The notes beneath the pieces are model-generated. The model ran no database searches. It worked only from the letters and a program-made list of their open reading frames with translations, and was not told the DNA's origin. 64,000 nucleotides of DNA from Pseudomonas abietaniphila. Its GTDB lineage: Bacteria; Pseudomonadota; Gammaproteobacteria; Pseudomonadales; Pseudomonadaceae. The position numbers were made by a program, and so were the translations under genes. Below are positions 1 through 8,407 of the stretch, one piece after another (the stretch's first letter is position 1; every line of letters begins with the position of its first letter). The stretch lies in the NCBI RefSeq assembly GCF_039697315.1, contig NZ_CP155619.1, positions 6,386,001-6,450,000 on the forward strand, written 5' to 3'.

Positions 1-184
1 GGACGGCTGTCGTGAACCGGGCCGCGACGGTGCCCGTCAGTCTCATCCCTATCGGGCTTCCATCCTCACGTCTACGGCCTTACAGGCCTGCGCGCTTCGC
101 TTGCGCATGGCGGCCTAACCTTAGTCCAAGAGTGACTCCTCTCTATAGCCCCAGTCGATACTAGCCCCGGTTCATCGGTCTATT

Positions 185-196
185 GGGTAAGTACCC
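185..196. promoter_or_regulatory. Palindrome upstream of the LysR gene
   Basis: GGGTA-AG-TACCC is a perfect inverted repeat 75 bases before the LysR-type gene. LysR-type regulators commonly bind interrupted palindromes near their own promoters, so this could be an autoregulatory site. That role is inferred from position only. The rest of 1-270 shows no convincing gene. Confidence 0.3.
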
Positions 197-270
197 TATA
201 TCCTGAAATCTACGTTACTTTCGATGGTAAGCTGACTGTGAGCCCCTTTTTCTGCCTCTGAGGAGCATCA

Positions 271-1167
271 ATGGAATTGCGGCACCTGCGTTACTTCATA
301 GCTGTGGCCGAGCACAAAAGTATTCGACTGGCATCGGAACGTATCCATGTCACCCAGCCCGCAGTTTCTCGCCAGCTCCACGACCTTGAGGCACAACTTG
401 GTTTTGATCTGTTCAACCGGCATCCGCGCGGATTGACGCTAACCCCAGCGGGTGAATCGTTTTTATCGGATGTCCGGCAGATTATGAGTGATCTGGAAGC
501 TGCAACCCGCAAGGCCAAGCGAATTTCTACGGGATGGGAGGGACGCTTACGTCTCGGATTTGTAGAGAACAGCAGTTGGGACGGCATCGTTCCCAAGGCG
601 CTTAGGGCGTTCCAGATCGCCACCCCTAATGCGAGTCTCGAACTGACTCCTTTAAATACGCCCGAACAAATCCAGAGGATTGAAGACGGTACGCTCGATG
701 GCGGCTTTGTGTACCGGTATTACTCTCTTTCTAAAGCCTGCGAAGCGCTGGAATTGGTAGAACACAATCTGGTTCTAGCCATACCAGCGGATTGGGATCT
801 TGATGGTGATGACATCGCAATGACAGACATCGCGCAACGCCCGTTTATCACGTTCCCACGTTGGGTGTACCCCATCTACTACGACCGTCTCATGGCAGCT
901 TGTAGCGACCTGGGTGTTAGCCTTCAAGTGATCCAGGAGGAACAGACCGAGTCAGCCATCCTGGCGCTGGTGGGCTCAGGCATGGGGGCTGCGCTGGTGA
1001 ATTCGGCAAACCTGGGGCGACCTCCAGCGTCGGTCAGGTTTCTGAAAATGCGAGATTTGTCAGTGCCAATGCCACTGGTGTTCGCCTATAGAGCAAACAA
1101 CGAATGCCCGCTACTTCAGAGATTGATTCAGGCGCTTACTGAAGCGACGTATAACTCTCGCAAGTAG
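271..1167 (+). CDS. LysR-family transcriptional regulator
   Basis: The 298-residue protein has the usual LysR length. It opens with the typical winged helix-turn-helix (MELRHLRYFIAVAEH, then VTQPAVSRQLHDLE and LFNRHPRGLTLTPAG, roughly residues 1-65). The rest fits a periplasmic-binding-protein-like effector domain. The start is supported by GAGGAG upstream. It lies 117 bases before a co-directional deacylase/MFS/hydrolase/RidA set and is the likely regulator of that set. The effector cannot be told from sequence. Family assignment is firm; the target is inferred from adjacency. Confidence 0.93.
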   Translation: MELRHLRYFIAVAEHKSIRLASERIHVTQPAVSRQLHDLEAQLGFDLFNRHPRGLTLTPAGESFLSDVRQIMSDLEAATRKAKRISTGWEGRLRLGFVENSSWDGIVPKALRAFQIATPNASLELTPLNTPEQIQRIEDGTLDGGFVYRYYSLSKACEALELVEHNLVLAIPADWDLDGDDIAMTDIAQRPFITFPRWVYPIYYDRLMAACSDLGVSLQVIQEEQTESAILALVGSGMGAALVNSANLGRPPASVRFLKMRDLSVPMPLVFAYRANNECPLLQRLIQALTEATYNSRK

Positions 1168-1284
1168 GTGATGCCTTAAAGGCATCGCTGACCCCATAAA
1201 ACGGCAATTTTCTCATGCAGTTTCCTGACGGATAGTGCGGGTAGCCACATACCACGCCCATATTTCAGTTTCAGGAGTGCTTGT

Positions 1285-2295
1285 ATGACCAGCCAAGGAT
1301 CACTTATCGCATCCACCGTGGATTTTTCTCGCGAGGGTTTTCAAAAAGGGGCGCTGATGCTGCCTCATTCCCACGACCGCTCGGCGTATGGTCGCATCCC
1401 GATACCGGTGGTCGTGCTCAAGCGTGGGGGAGGGCCGACCGTCCTACTTACCGGGGGAAATCATGGCGACGAGTTGGAAGGGCCAATCGCATTGATGAAG
1501 CTCATTCAGCGGATGAGCACGCTGGAAATTAACGGTCGCTTGATTGTCGTGCCGGGTCTCAACTTTCCGGCCTTCCAGAATGGAACCCGGACATCGCCCA
1601 TCGACAAAGGCAATCTGAACCGGTTGTTCCCCGGGAACCGCAGCGGCAGCATCACGGAAATGATCGCACACTATGTCAACACGGAGCTGTTCCCGATCTC
1701 CGACGTCATTCTGGACATGCACGCTGGCGGCGTATCTTTCCAGCACGCGCCTGCGCTGCTGGCGTCACTTCCGGCTAACACGGCTCAACATGATGACTAC
1801 CTGCGTCTGGTGGAGGCATTTGGCGCTCCCACCACTATGGTCATGAATCTTCTGGGTGAAGACCGTACATACGGTGCTGCCGCCGAACGTCAAGGAAAAC
1901 TGTTTTTGTGTGGTGAGTTTGGTGGTGGCGCGTCTTGCAGCCCAGACAACCTGAAAATTGTCGAAGATGGACTGCATCGGGTTTTGCATAGCCTGGGTTT
2001 GATCAATGAAGCACCTGCGACTCCCGCTAAGCCGACGCGTTTGGTCAAGGTAGAGGATTCGGGACATTACTTGTTCGCCACTGCAAGCGGCGTTTTTGAA
2101 CCCTGCTTCTCATTGGGTGATCGGGTTGAAAAGGGTCAACTGGCGGGCCGGCTTTTCGACATTGAAGCGCCCTGGAAGCCGGCAGAGGAGCTGTATTTTG
2201 GGCGGGCTGGCGAAGTCATGGTTCAGCGGACTTTTTCCCATGTGGCAGCGGGCGACTGCATCGCTGTGCTGGCTTCTCAGACTACTTGGCACTGA
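1285..2295 (+). CDS. Succinylglutamate desuccinylase/aspartoacylase-family zinc hydrolase
   Basis: The 336-residue protein carries the zinc-hydrolase signatures of the AstE/AspA family (M14-like): GGNHGDELEGP near residue 59 supplies a His and a Glu ligand, DMHAGG near residue 145 supplies the later His, and GEFGGG follows. Such enzymes remove acyl groups from N-acylated amino acids. The size and motifs recall DoeB-type N-acetyl-diaminobutyrate deacetylases of ectoine breakdown, but no other ectoine genes are visible. CAGGAG 8 bases upstream supports this start. It is the first gene of a four-gene co-directional set, so an acylated amino-acid substrate imported by the next gene is a reasonable inference. 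Confidence 0.85.
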   Translation: MTSQGSLIASTVDFSREGFQKGALMLPHSHDRSAYGRIPIPVVVLKRGGGPTVLLTGGNHGDELEGPIALMKLIQRMSTLEINGRLIVVPGLNFPAFQNGTRTSPIDKGNLNRLFPGNRSGSITEMIAHYVNTELFPISDVILDMHAGGVSFQHAPALLASLPANTAQHDDYLRLVEAFGAPTTMVMNLLGEDRTYGAAAERQGKLFLCGEFGGGASCSPDNLKIVEDGLHRVLHSLGLINEAPATPAKPTRLVKVEDSGHYLFATASGVFEPCFSLGDRVEKGQLAGRLFDIEAPWKPAEELYFGRAGEVMVQRTFSHVAAGDCIAVLASQTTWH

Positions 2296-2322
2296 CCACT
2301 GATCGCATCTGGAGTGTGTCTC

Positions 2323-3678
2323 ATGAGCGTAATCCGTTCTGTAGATTCTGCGTCCAATGACAACCAGGGTTCTGTTTACAGTGCTGCCCTGTTTCTCATC
2401 TGCTTTGCTTTTTCGTATCTGGATCGCCAGATCGTGAGCATTCTTGTGCAGCCGTTGAAGGCAACACTGGGGATTACTGACAGCCAAATCGGAATGCTGC
2501 AGGGTTTCTCGTTCACGCTGTGTTATGCAACGGCGGGGATAATTGTCGCGCGCATGGTCGATCGATCAAATCGCGTGCATATCATTGCCGCGTGCGTGGC
2601 TATATGGGCGTGTTCCACAGCGTTGTGTGCGACCGCTACAAGCTTTGGCGAGTTGTTGGTCTGGAGAGCCGGGACAGCCATTGCCGAAGCGGCGCTAAGT
2701 CCTGCTGTGTTGTCACTTTTTGCCGACATGTGTGCACCGCGACGACTGAGTCGGGCCACCGGCATTTTCATGTTGGGGCCTTATATTGGCAGTGGGGTGG
2801 CACTAACCGGAGGAGGGGCGTTGCTGGGGTGGCTGAGTCAGCCGGGCAATGACTGGCTCGCCAGCACTTCGATGCATGCCTGGCAGATGGTTTTTCTGAT
2901 CGTTGGCTTGCCCGGTCTCGTATTGGCCGCCGTCGTGTTCTTGACTGTGCGCGAGCCTGTAAGACGCGATCACGCAGATGAAGGTAAGAACACCGAGCTT
3001 GAGGTGGCGCCGCCGTTCAGTGAGGTGCTGCGAGAGCTGTTTGTTCGCAATCGCTTCTGCTTGCCGTACTTCTTTGGTTACGCCAGCTTGATCATGTTGT
3101 TTTATTCATTTACCGCCTGGTTCCCCACTGTATTGATTCGACACTTTGCCCTTGAGGCCAGCTACGTCGGGAAGATAACCGGCCCTCTGTACATGGTTGG
3201 CGGAGTTATCGGCGTCCTTACAGCGAGCGTGCTGGTCAGACGTGCCAAGGATGATCAGGCGCTCGCAATCGTGCTCAAAGTGGCCGCCTGCGCCTGTGCG
3301 GCGCTGCCCCCCCTGGCGTTGATTGCACCGCTGGCATCATTCAACGTTGCGGTCATCCTTTATGGGCTGTGTGCGTTTACTGCGAGCATCGTAATGGCAC
3401 TGGCTCCTATCCCGCTTCAGATCGCAATTCCTAACAGAATGCGTGGCCGCTCCATTGCCCTGTTGGTTTTCATGACCAATGTGCTCGGTGGTGGAGTCGG
3501 GCCTTTTGCTGTCGGCTTCGTCAGCCAGCAACTGGGTGACACCGAAAATGCTCTCGGCATTGCCTTGGCCAGTGTTGCAACGGTTTCTGCTGTCCTTGCG
3601 GCAATACTGTACTTGAGTGCTGCGCTGGCCATTAAACGATCACAAACAAAACTGTTGCCATCTGTACAGACAAGCTAA
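2323..3678 (+). CDS. MFS transporter
   Basis: The protein has 451 residues from the ATG at 2323, which has GGAG 8 bases upstream; a GTG nine bases earlier is less likely. It is strongly hydrophobic with about 12 predicted membrane spans and a charged central loop near residues 205-225. The first span ends in FSYLDRQIVSILVQPLK, typical of spinster/ACS-like members of the major facilitator superfamily. It is presumed to be an inner-membrane importer of an organic anion or amino-acid derivative. It sits 27 bases after the deacylase gene, suggesting one transcript and uptake of that enzyme's substrate. The substrate is unknown. Confidence 0.9.
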   Translation: MSVIRSVDSASNDNQGSVYSAALFLICFAFSYLDRQIVSILVQPLKATLGITDSQIGMLQGFSFTLCYATAGIIVARMVDRSNRVHIIAACVAIWACSTALCATATSFGELLVWRAGTAIAEAALSPAVLSLFADMCAPRRLSRATGIFMLGPYIGSGVALTGGGALLGWLSQPGNDWLASTSMHAWQMVFLIVGLPGLVLAAVVFLTVREPVRRDHADEGKNTELEVAPPFSEVLRELFVRNRFCLPYFFGYASLIMLFYSFTAWFPTVLIRHFALEASYVGKITGPLYMVGGVIGVLTASVLVRRAKDDQALAIVLKVAACACAALPPLALIAPLASFNVAVILYGLCAFTASIVMALAPIPLQIAIPNRMRGRSIALLVFMTNVLGGGVGPFAVGFVSQQLGDTENALGIALASVATVSAVLAAILYLSAALAIKRSQTKLLPSVQTS

Positions 3679-3705
3679 TGAGCCAGGTTAAGTGCAGGAG
3701 TTTTT

Positions 3706-4569
3706 ATGAACCACTCTGATATCTATCACATTGGGGATCTACGAATTTCAAAGATCACCGAGCAGGTATTCAACGTTTTGGCCGTGGCTCAGCTTTATCC
3801 TCAAGCGACGTCCGAAATGCTGGAGGCGATCTCAACCAACGAGCAGATCAAGCCAGGCACACCGGCGGAAATGAGCATTCACAGCTGGTTGGTCGAAACA
3901 CCTCAGTATCGGTTGTTGATTGATACGGCCTCTGGAAACTTCAAGGATCGTCCATTCAGCAGAATCTTTCATCAACTCAATAGCCCATGGTTGGTAAACC
4001 TCGAGCGAACTGGTGTGCGCCCAGAGGAGATCGACTTTGTCCTGCACACACATTTGCATGTGGATCACATCGGCTGGAACACAGTGTGGGACGGTGAAAG
4101 GTGGGTGCCGACTTTCACCAACGCCGTGCATGTTTCTTCGCAGGCAGAGCTCGATTTCTATGACACGCCTGCAGCGGCTCCCCGCCTCATGATCTTCGAG
4201 GACAGTATCAAGCCCGTGCTTGATGCTGGGCGCCTGGAAACTATCGATAACACCGGAAAAGAATACCTGCCTGGCATCAGGTTTCACCCAACGCCCGGTC
4301 ACAGCCCTGGGCATATGAGTATCAGCATCAAATCGGGCGATGAGCTCGTGGTTTTTTGTGGTGACGTCATGCATACCCCACTGCAGGTTGCGCAACCGAA
4401 GTGGAACTCTGTTTTCTGTGGCCAGCCCATCGCTGCAAGGGTATCGAGACGGTGGTTACTGGAGCATGCAGCCGATGCTGATGCAACGGTATTCACCAGC
4501 CATTTTGCCGAGAGCTCGGTAGGCCATATCACAAAATCTGACGGGCGATACGTTTGGACTTTTATCTAG
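3706..4569 (+). CDS. Metallo-beta-lactamase-fold hydrolase
   Basis: The 287-residue protein has the metal-binding signature HTHLHVDHIGWN (HxHxDH) near residues 113-124. It also has HPTPGHSPGHMS with the third-site His, FCGDVMH with the bridging Asp, and a late FTSHFAE His. All the ligands of a dinuclear metal site are therefore present. Related proteins include lactonases and other ester or amide hydrolases. The start has CAGGAG 7 bases upstream. It belongs to the same set as the deacylase and transporter, so it probably hydrolyses an intermediate of that pathway. The exact reaction is not predictable. Confidence 0.88.
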   Translation: MNHSDIYHIGDLRISKITEQVFNVLAVAQLYPQATSEMLEAISTNEQIKPGTPAEMSIHSWLVETPQYRLLIDTASGNFKDRPFSRIFHQLNSPWLVNLERTGVRPEEIDFVLHTHLHVDHIGWNTVWDGERWVPTFTNAVHVSSQAELDFYDTPAAAPRLMIFEDSIKPVLDAGRLETIDNTGKEYLPGIRFHPTPGHSPGHMSISIKSGDELVVFCGDVMHTPLQVAQPKWNSVFCGQPIAARVSRRWLLEHAADADATVFTSHFAESSVGHITKSDGRYVWTFI

Positions 4570-4587
4570 TCAACATGGAGAAATTAC

Positions 4588-4935
4588 ATGCAAGGCATCA
4601 GGAAAACTGGCAGCAACGCCCGACTCAGCCAAGTGGCGGTACATAACGGTATTGTTTATCTGTCGGGCCAAACATCTCAAATCATAGGCGGCGTTCAGGT
4701 ACAGGCGGTCGATATTTTTTCAAAGATAGATCGGCTATTAAGCGATGCAGGTACGGACAGAACGAAACTGCTATCGGCGCAGATCTGGTTAACCGACATG
4801 GCAGACTTCGATGCCATGAATCAGGTATGGGAACAATGGCTTGAAGGCACTCAGCCTCCAGTGCGGGCCTGTCTTCACTCGATCTTGGCCAATCCTGGGT
4901 ACAAAATTGAAGTTCAGGTCATCGCTGCATCGTAA
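4588..4935 (+). CDS. RidA/YjgF-family protein
   Basis: The 115-residue protein matches the RidA (YjgF/YER057c/UK114) family in length and pattern. The key arginine lies in TQPPVRACLHS near residue 92, followed by the conserved Gly-Tyr-Lys-Ile-Glu-Val strand. RidA proteins hydrolyse reactive enamine/imine intermediates made by PLP enzymes or amine oxidases. It closes the set 18 bases after the hydrolase gene. A RidA member here supports the idea that the pathway handles an amino-acid-like nitrogen compound. The following 4936-5071 shows no gene. Confidence 0.88.
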   Translation: MQGIRKTGSNARLSQVAVHNGIVYLSGQTSQIIGGVQVQAVDIFSKIDRLLSDAGTDRTKLLSAQIWLTDMADFDAMNQVWEQWLEGTQPPVRACLHSILANPGYKIEVQVIAAS

Positions 4936-5071
4936 CCTCACCAGTCTGCGAGTGGAGTGGCCGTTAGAGTCACTTTCCACTCGTTTCTTATAGGTATGAA
5001 TACAAGTGCGCATCACTAGCCGCCACAAGATGCTATGAATCGCGTGGCTACGGAGGTAAGCGAATCTCTGA

Positions 5072-5620
5072 TTATGTAACAAAATCGCAATAAATCTCAA
5101 AGCGGGTGAGTCGCTGAAGTCTCACGATTCTGCTGCCGTTGTTCCTTTGAAGGATGCGAAGTGGGTTTATTCACCTTTGCTGCGTACTCAGCAGACCCTA
5201 GCTGGAGTGATGGTAGGCGCCGGAATCGCCGTCGACAAAGCTATGCTGTCAGCGACCCCTGATCCCCGGCTATTCGAACGTTCCGCTGGAATGGTCACCA
5301 ACCTGACGTGGGATGAGGCCGGTGCAATATGGCCGGAAATGAAAAAGGGTCGGGATGCACAGATTGTCAACGATGCCAATTTTGGCTACCTCAATGGAGA
5401 ATCGCTGAGTGATGTCTACAGGCGTGCCGCCAGTGCCATCGACGATTATGCAAAGATGAACAAGCGCATAGTGATCGTTCCCCACGAGCTGACCATCAAG
5501 GCGATGTTGGCCTACTTGCTGAACGGAAAAATCGACGACTCAGCGTTCAAGTACAAAGTGGAGAACGCCAAGCCCATAACCTTGCGTCGGGTGGATGGGA
5601 AGTGGGTGATGGATCACTGA
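5072..5620 (+). pseudogene. 5'-truncated histidine phosphatase
   Basis: The reading frame opens at 5072 after a stop and runs to 5620. A TTG at 5147 would give 157 residues. The visible part resembles the middle and end of the phosphoglycerate-mutase-like histidine phosphatase family: WVYSPLLRTQQTL early, an acidic SAGM/LNGES segment, and VPHELTIKAML for the second catalytic His. The N-terminal RHG motif that carries the phosphorylated His is absent, and no in-frame ATG with a ribosome-binding site precedes it. It is most likely a decayed gene. A very short functional protein is less likely, because catalysis needs the missing motif. Confidence 0.6.
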
Positions 5621-6021
5621 CCCTCAACTCACTTATCGGTTTGTAGAATCGGATGAGAGATGCGCGTGGTCATTGCCATGCGCATGGGTCTGCTTTGGAA
5701 GCCGCTTCCTGCCGATATAAGTGCCTTAGCAACCAACGTGCATGTATCGACTTGCGTGCTACCACAGCAGAAGTGAGTGAAGGCGAGCAGATGATTGCGT
5801 CTTTGTATCGTACGGCTATCTTCTTCACGAACTGGTTTCCTCTGGGCGCGAGTGTGGCGCGGTCTAAGCAACCAGCATCACGAAGGGGGGAGTGACCATA
5901 GCCGAGGAAGAGTAGGAAGCGCTCAAGGAGAACGTGCCAGCGAACTCGACCGAAGACAGAAAAGAGGCACCTGGAAAACTTAAACAAGAAGGATTTCGCC
6001 TGGTTCAAGCTGACGTCCAAA
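5621..6021. other. Non-coding stretch
   Basis: Reading frames here overlap each other without a ribosome-binding site or recognisable protein pattern. I see no RNA gene, insertion sequence or strong terminator. Confidence 0.4.
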
Positions 6022-6252
6022 TCAGGAGACTTTGACGTATTGCTCGGATAGGCAATGCGTGAAAGCCGTCACCCGTGAATTGAGCTCCTCTAGGTCAGCA
6101 ATCACCTCCGCACCTGCCGACACATGGCCTCGGCTCATGGCGGCTTCCACAAGAGATTCAATTGTCCCCGCCAGTTCGACCTGGTTCGCGATAACCTCTG
6201 AAAATGCGGCTGTAAATTCGTCTTTCATGTCCAAATCCTTTTTGGCAGCCAT
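6022..6252 (-). CDS. Small helical protein of unknown function
   Basis: The 76-residue protein is predicted mostly alpha-helical and acidic, starting MAAKKDLDMKDEFTAAF. I do not recognise a family. It is the last of four leftward genes that begin at the SRAP gene beside the LexA box, 26 bases after the preceding small gene, so it may be SOS-regulated with them. An internal Met at residue 9 is an alternative start. Confidence 0.55.
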   Translation of the reverse strand: MAAKKDLDMKDEFTAAFSEVIANQVELAGTIESLVEAAMSRGHVSAGAEVIADLEELNSRVTAFTHCLSEQYVKVS

Positions 6253-6278
6253 ACGCCTTAGGGAACCAAAGCCTCGGG

Positions 6279-6572
6279 TCAGTGCTCGCTCATCTGCACG
6301 ATCTTTCCGACCCCTGCATCTTTTGCATGCTGGCGAACCTTTGCCTCGGCGCCCTGAATGCTTTTTGCCAGCTCAATGAGCCGCATAGCTTCTTGGTCTT
6401 GACCTGCTTCCGCCAAGCGCACTGAGGCGCTTAACAAGGAAGTGTAGGAGCTGTTCAGGGTCGAGGCGACCTCACGCATGCTTCTGATGAGCTCTGCTGT
6501 TGGCGCATTTGTACGTTCACGTTCGTTCACAAGCACATGCCTATTTAATGAGTGGAAAACCTTCGTTGTCAT
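6279..6572 (-). CDS. Small helical protein, paralogue of the gene at 9698
   Basis: The protein has 97 residues from the ATG at 6572. That start lies 4 bases past the stop of thpR, which suggests translational coupling; a TTG further up would overlap thpR heavily. The C-terminal half (RLAEAGQDQEAMRL, then VGKIV) lines up with the small protein after umuC (RLSQAGNDPDAQAL, then EGRIV), so the two are probably homologous. Function is unknown. The position in the leftward operon from the LexA box suggests DNA-damage control. Confidence 0.65.
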   Translation of the reverse strand: MTTKVFHSLNRHVLVNERERTNAPTAELIRSMREVASTLNSSYTSLLSASVRLAEAGQDQEAMRLIELAKSIQGAEAKVRQHAKDAGVGKIVQMSEH

Positions 6573-6576
6573 TAGC

Positions 6577-7152
6577 TTACCCAGGCGGTCTTGATCCCCC
6601 ATCAGCAAGTTTAACGAGTGACCAATCCGCTACGGGGTTGTATTGCCCTTTATGAGATTGGTAGAGGCCAAACCGGTCAGCTCGGAGAAAGAACTCTGGC
6701 GGACTGCCTGCCTCTGGAACTGCATACTGATAGTCACGCGCCAAGGTCAGATGAGGTCGAAACTCTTTGTGCTCTTGATCCTGTCCGAACCTCAGCATTG
6801 CTTGCTCTAGCGCATACGACAGTCGCATTAGCTCTGGAGGAGCGTCTTCTGGCGTAAGCACCAACGCCTTTGATTTACGCCAAACCTCCAGGCGGTCAAG
6901 GACTAGCGTCAGTTGCTTCCCGGGTACTTTAATCTTCGAGGCGGTCGTGCAAATTTCTGCAATCTGGGCCTGATCAACTGATCCTAAAAAAAGCAGGGTG
7001 AGATGAAAATTAGCGGCGGGAACCGGGCGCCCCGCGCGTGGCGAGAGAAGCGCACGCCATTGGGAGATCGCCTTCCTTAGGGGAGCTGAGCATGTAAGCG
7101 CGAAAAACAGTCGCGATTGCGGTTCATTAATCAACGTCACATTTTGCTCCAC
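6577..7152 (-). CDS. thpR: RNA 2',3'-cyclic phosphodiesterase (ThpR/LigT)
   Basis: The 191-residue member of the 2H phosphoesterase superfamily has both HxTL motifs: HLTLLFLG near residue 50 and RPHLTLAR near residue 133. These are the catalytic histidines. Members open RNA 2',3'-cyclic phosphates, and some ligate tRNA halves in vitro. The gene starts 6 bases after the SRAP stop and is followed at once by a small ORF, so it sits in one leftward transcript beginning at the LexA box. RNA repair under SOS control would be plausible but is inferred. Confidence 0.9.
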   Translation of the reverse strand: MEQNVTLINEPQSRLFFALTCSAPLRKAISQWRALLSPRAGRPVPAANFHLTLLFLGSVDQAQIAEICTTASKIKVPGKQLTLVLDRLEVWRKSKALVLTPEDAPPELMRLSYALEQAMLRFGQDQEHKEFRPHLTLARDYQYAVPEAGSPPEFFLRADRFGLYQSHKGQYNPVADWSLVKLADGGSRPPG

Positions 7153-7158
7153 ACCAAG

Positions 7159-7875
7159 TTACTGTTCCTCTGGGCCTTCGTACTTCACTTCAACAGGCTC
7201 GATTAACTGGGGCCCTTGGTTACGAACATTGCCGACATCTTTTCCTACTTTGTACCAGTTGAAATCCGTGACGAGGCGGCATCCCTCAACCGCAATTTCC
7301 CTGGCCCGCTCAGGTGAGGTTTCGGGATCTATCCACTCGCGCGCGAACTCAGGTGCTAGCACCAATGGTTTGCGATCGTGGATGTCGACCATTCCCTGAT
7401 CGCTCGCAGCAGTGATGATGACGAATCCGTCGCGCTCGTCCGGCTCCAACCCGGGGTGCACCTCAGCCAACCCCGCAAAAAACATCGGAATCTGCTCTTT
7501 CAACGTGATGAAGTAAGGCTGTTTCTTCTTAGGATCGATGGGATCTTTGATCCACTCGTACCATCCGTTAGCCGGTGCCAGAATGCGTCCGTTCGGCCAG
7601 AGCTGTTTGAAGAACTTTCCGGTCATGACCGTCTCGACCCTGGCGTTTATCGGATCAGGACGCGTGCCTTTGGCCCAGAACGGTGCCCATCCCCATTTCA
7701 CCTTTTCGACACTCAACCCACCCGCAGTTGGACGGATAATCTCCACGCGTGTGGTCGGCGCGACGTTGTAGCGTTCAATCGGCCAGAGATCGTATCCATT
7801 GACCACCAGCTGCTTTGGAGCGAGCTCCTTGAGGTAGTGATCCATGGATTCGTAGATCGAGTACCGTCCACACAT
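7159..7875 (-). CDS. SOS response-associated peptidase (SRAP, YedK/HMCES-like)
   Basis: The 238-residue protein begins MCGRYSIYES. The start is fixed by the invariant second-position Cys, which forms the covalent link to abasic sites in single-stranded DNA once Met is removed. Other family marks are PINARVETV, PANGWYEW with the catalytic Glu, and HDRKPLVL near the C-terminus with the active-site His. The upstream reading frame is longer but would bury the Cys. The protein shields abasic sites in ssDNA. It is divergent from umuD with a LexA box between them, so SOS induction is well supported. Confidence 0.92.
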   Translation of the reverse strand: MCGRYSIYESMDHYLKELAPKQLVVNGYDLWPIERYNVAPTTRVEIIRPTAGGLSVEKVKWGWAPFWAKGTRPDPINARVETVMTGKFFKQLWPNGRILAPANGWYEWIKDPIDPKKKQPYFITLKEQIPMFFAGLAEVHPGLEPDERDGFVIITAASDQGMVDIHDRKPLVLAPEFAREWIDPETSPERAREIAVEGCRLVTDFNWYKVGKDVGNVRNQGPQLIEPVEVKYEGPEEQ

Positions 7876-7935
7876 GCTGTCACCCGTCGAAATTTCCTGC
7901 TTATGAGATTGACCGCAAGCAGCGTAAATCGTTAA

Positions 7936-7951
7936 CTGTATATACGTACAG
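7936..7951. promoter_or_regulatory. LexA (SOS) box
   Basis: CTGTATATACGTACAG matches the CTG-N10-CAG LexA operator with a strong core. It lies 61 bases upstream of the SRAP start on one side and 25 bases before umuD on the other. One box can thus control both divergent transcripts. Confidence 0.9.
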
Positions 7952-7975
7952 TTAATCAATCTCAAGGTTTGCGTC

Positions 7976-8407
7976 ATGAACGTCACGATCATCGGCCCAG
8001 TGGCAGCGGGCGGCGATAAACTGCCCCTTTACTCGTTTCATGTCCCTGCAGGCTTTCCATCGCCGGCGGCGGATCACATCGAGAAGCATATCTCCCTGGA
8101 CGAGCTATTCGACATCCGCGCGCCTCATGTGTACCTCGTGAAGATCGATGGCGACAGCATGCAAGGCGCTGGCATCTACCATGGCGACCTGGTGATTGTT
8201 GATCGCAGCCTGTATGCCGAGCACGGTGACATCGTAATTGCGGCGCTCAACACCGAACCACTCTGCAAGCGTCTGCACATGCGTGAGAGCGAGGTGATCC
8301 TCATGTCCGAGAACCCCAAATATCCCGCGCGTCACGTGATGGAAGGGGACGAACTCGTCATATGGGGCGTCGTCAAATACAGCGTTCGCGATCATGACAA
8401 AACCTGA
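7976..8407 (+). CDS. umuD: UmuD/RulA-like LexA-family autoprotease
   Basis: The 143-residue S24-family protein has a likely Ala-Gly self-cleavage site in VPAGFPSPAAD near residue 25. The catalytic Ser is in DGDSMQGAG near residue 60 and the catalytic Lys in PLCKRLH near residue 97. Cleaved UmuD' joins UmuC to form the translesion polymerase Pol V. The gene lies directly after the LexA box and its end overlaps the umuC start by 14 bases. In Pseudomonas such pairs are often called rulAB and can be plasmid- or island-borne. Confidence 0.93.
   Translation: MNVTIIGPVAAGGDKLPLYSFHVPAGFPSPAADHIEKHISLDELFDIRAPHVYLVKIDGDSMQGAGIYHGDLVIVDRSLYAEHGDIVIAALNTEPLCKRLHMRESEVILMSENPKYPARHVMEGDELVIWGVVKYSVRDHDKT

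Noticed and set aside
1170..1186. Terminator after the LysR gene (GATGCCT/AGGCATC)
   Set aside because: The stem is good but no T-run follows, so it cannot be called a Rho-independent terminator.
5653..5895. 80-residue frame in 5621-6021
   Set aside because: No ribosome-binding site, overlapping frames on both strands and non-protein-like composition.
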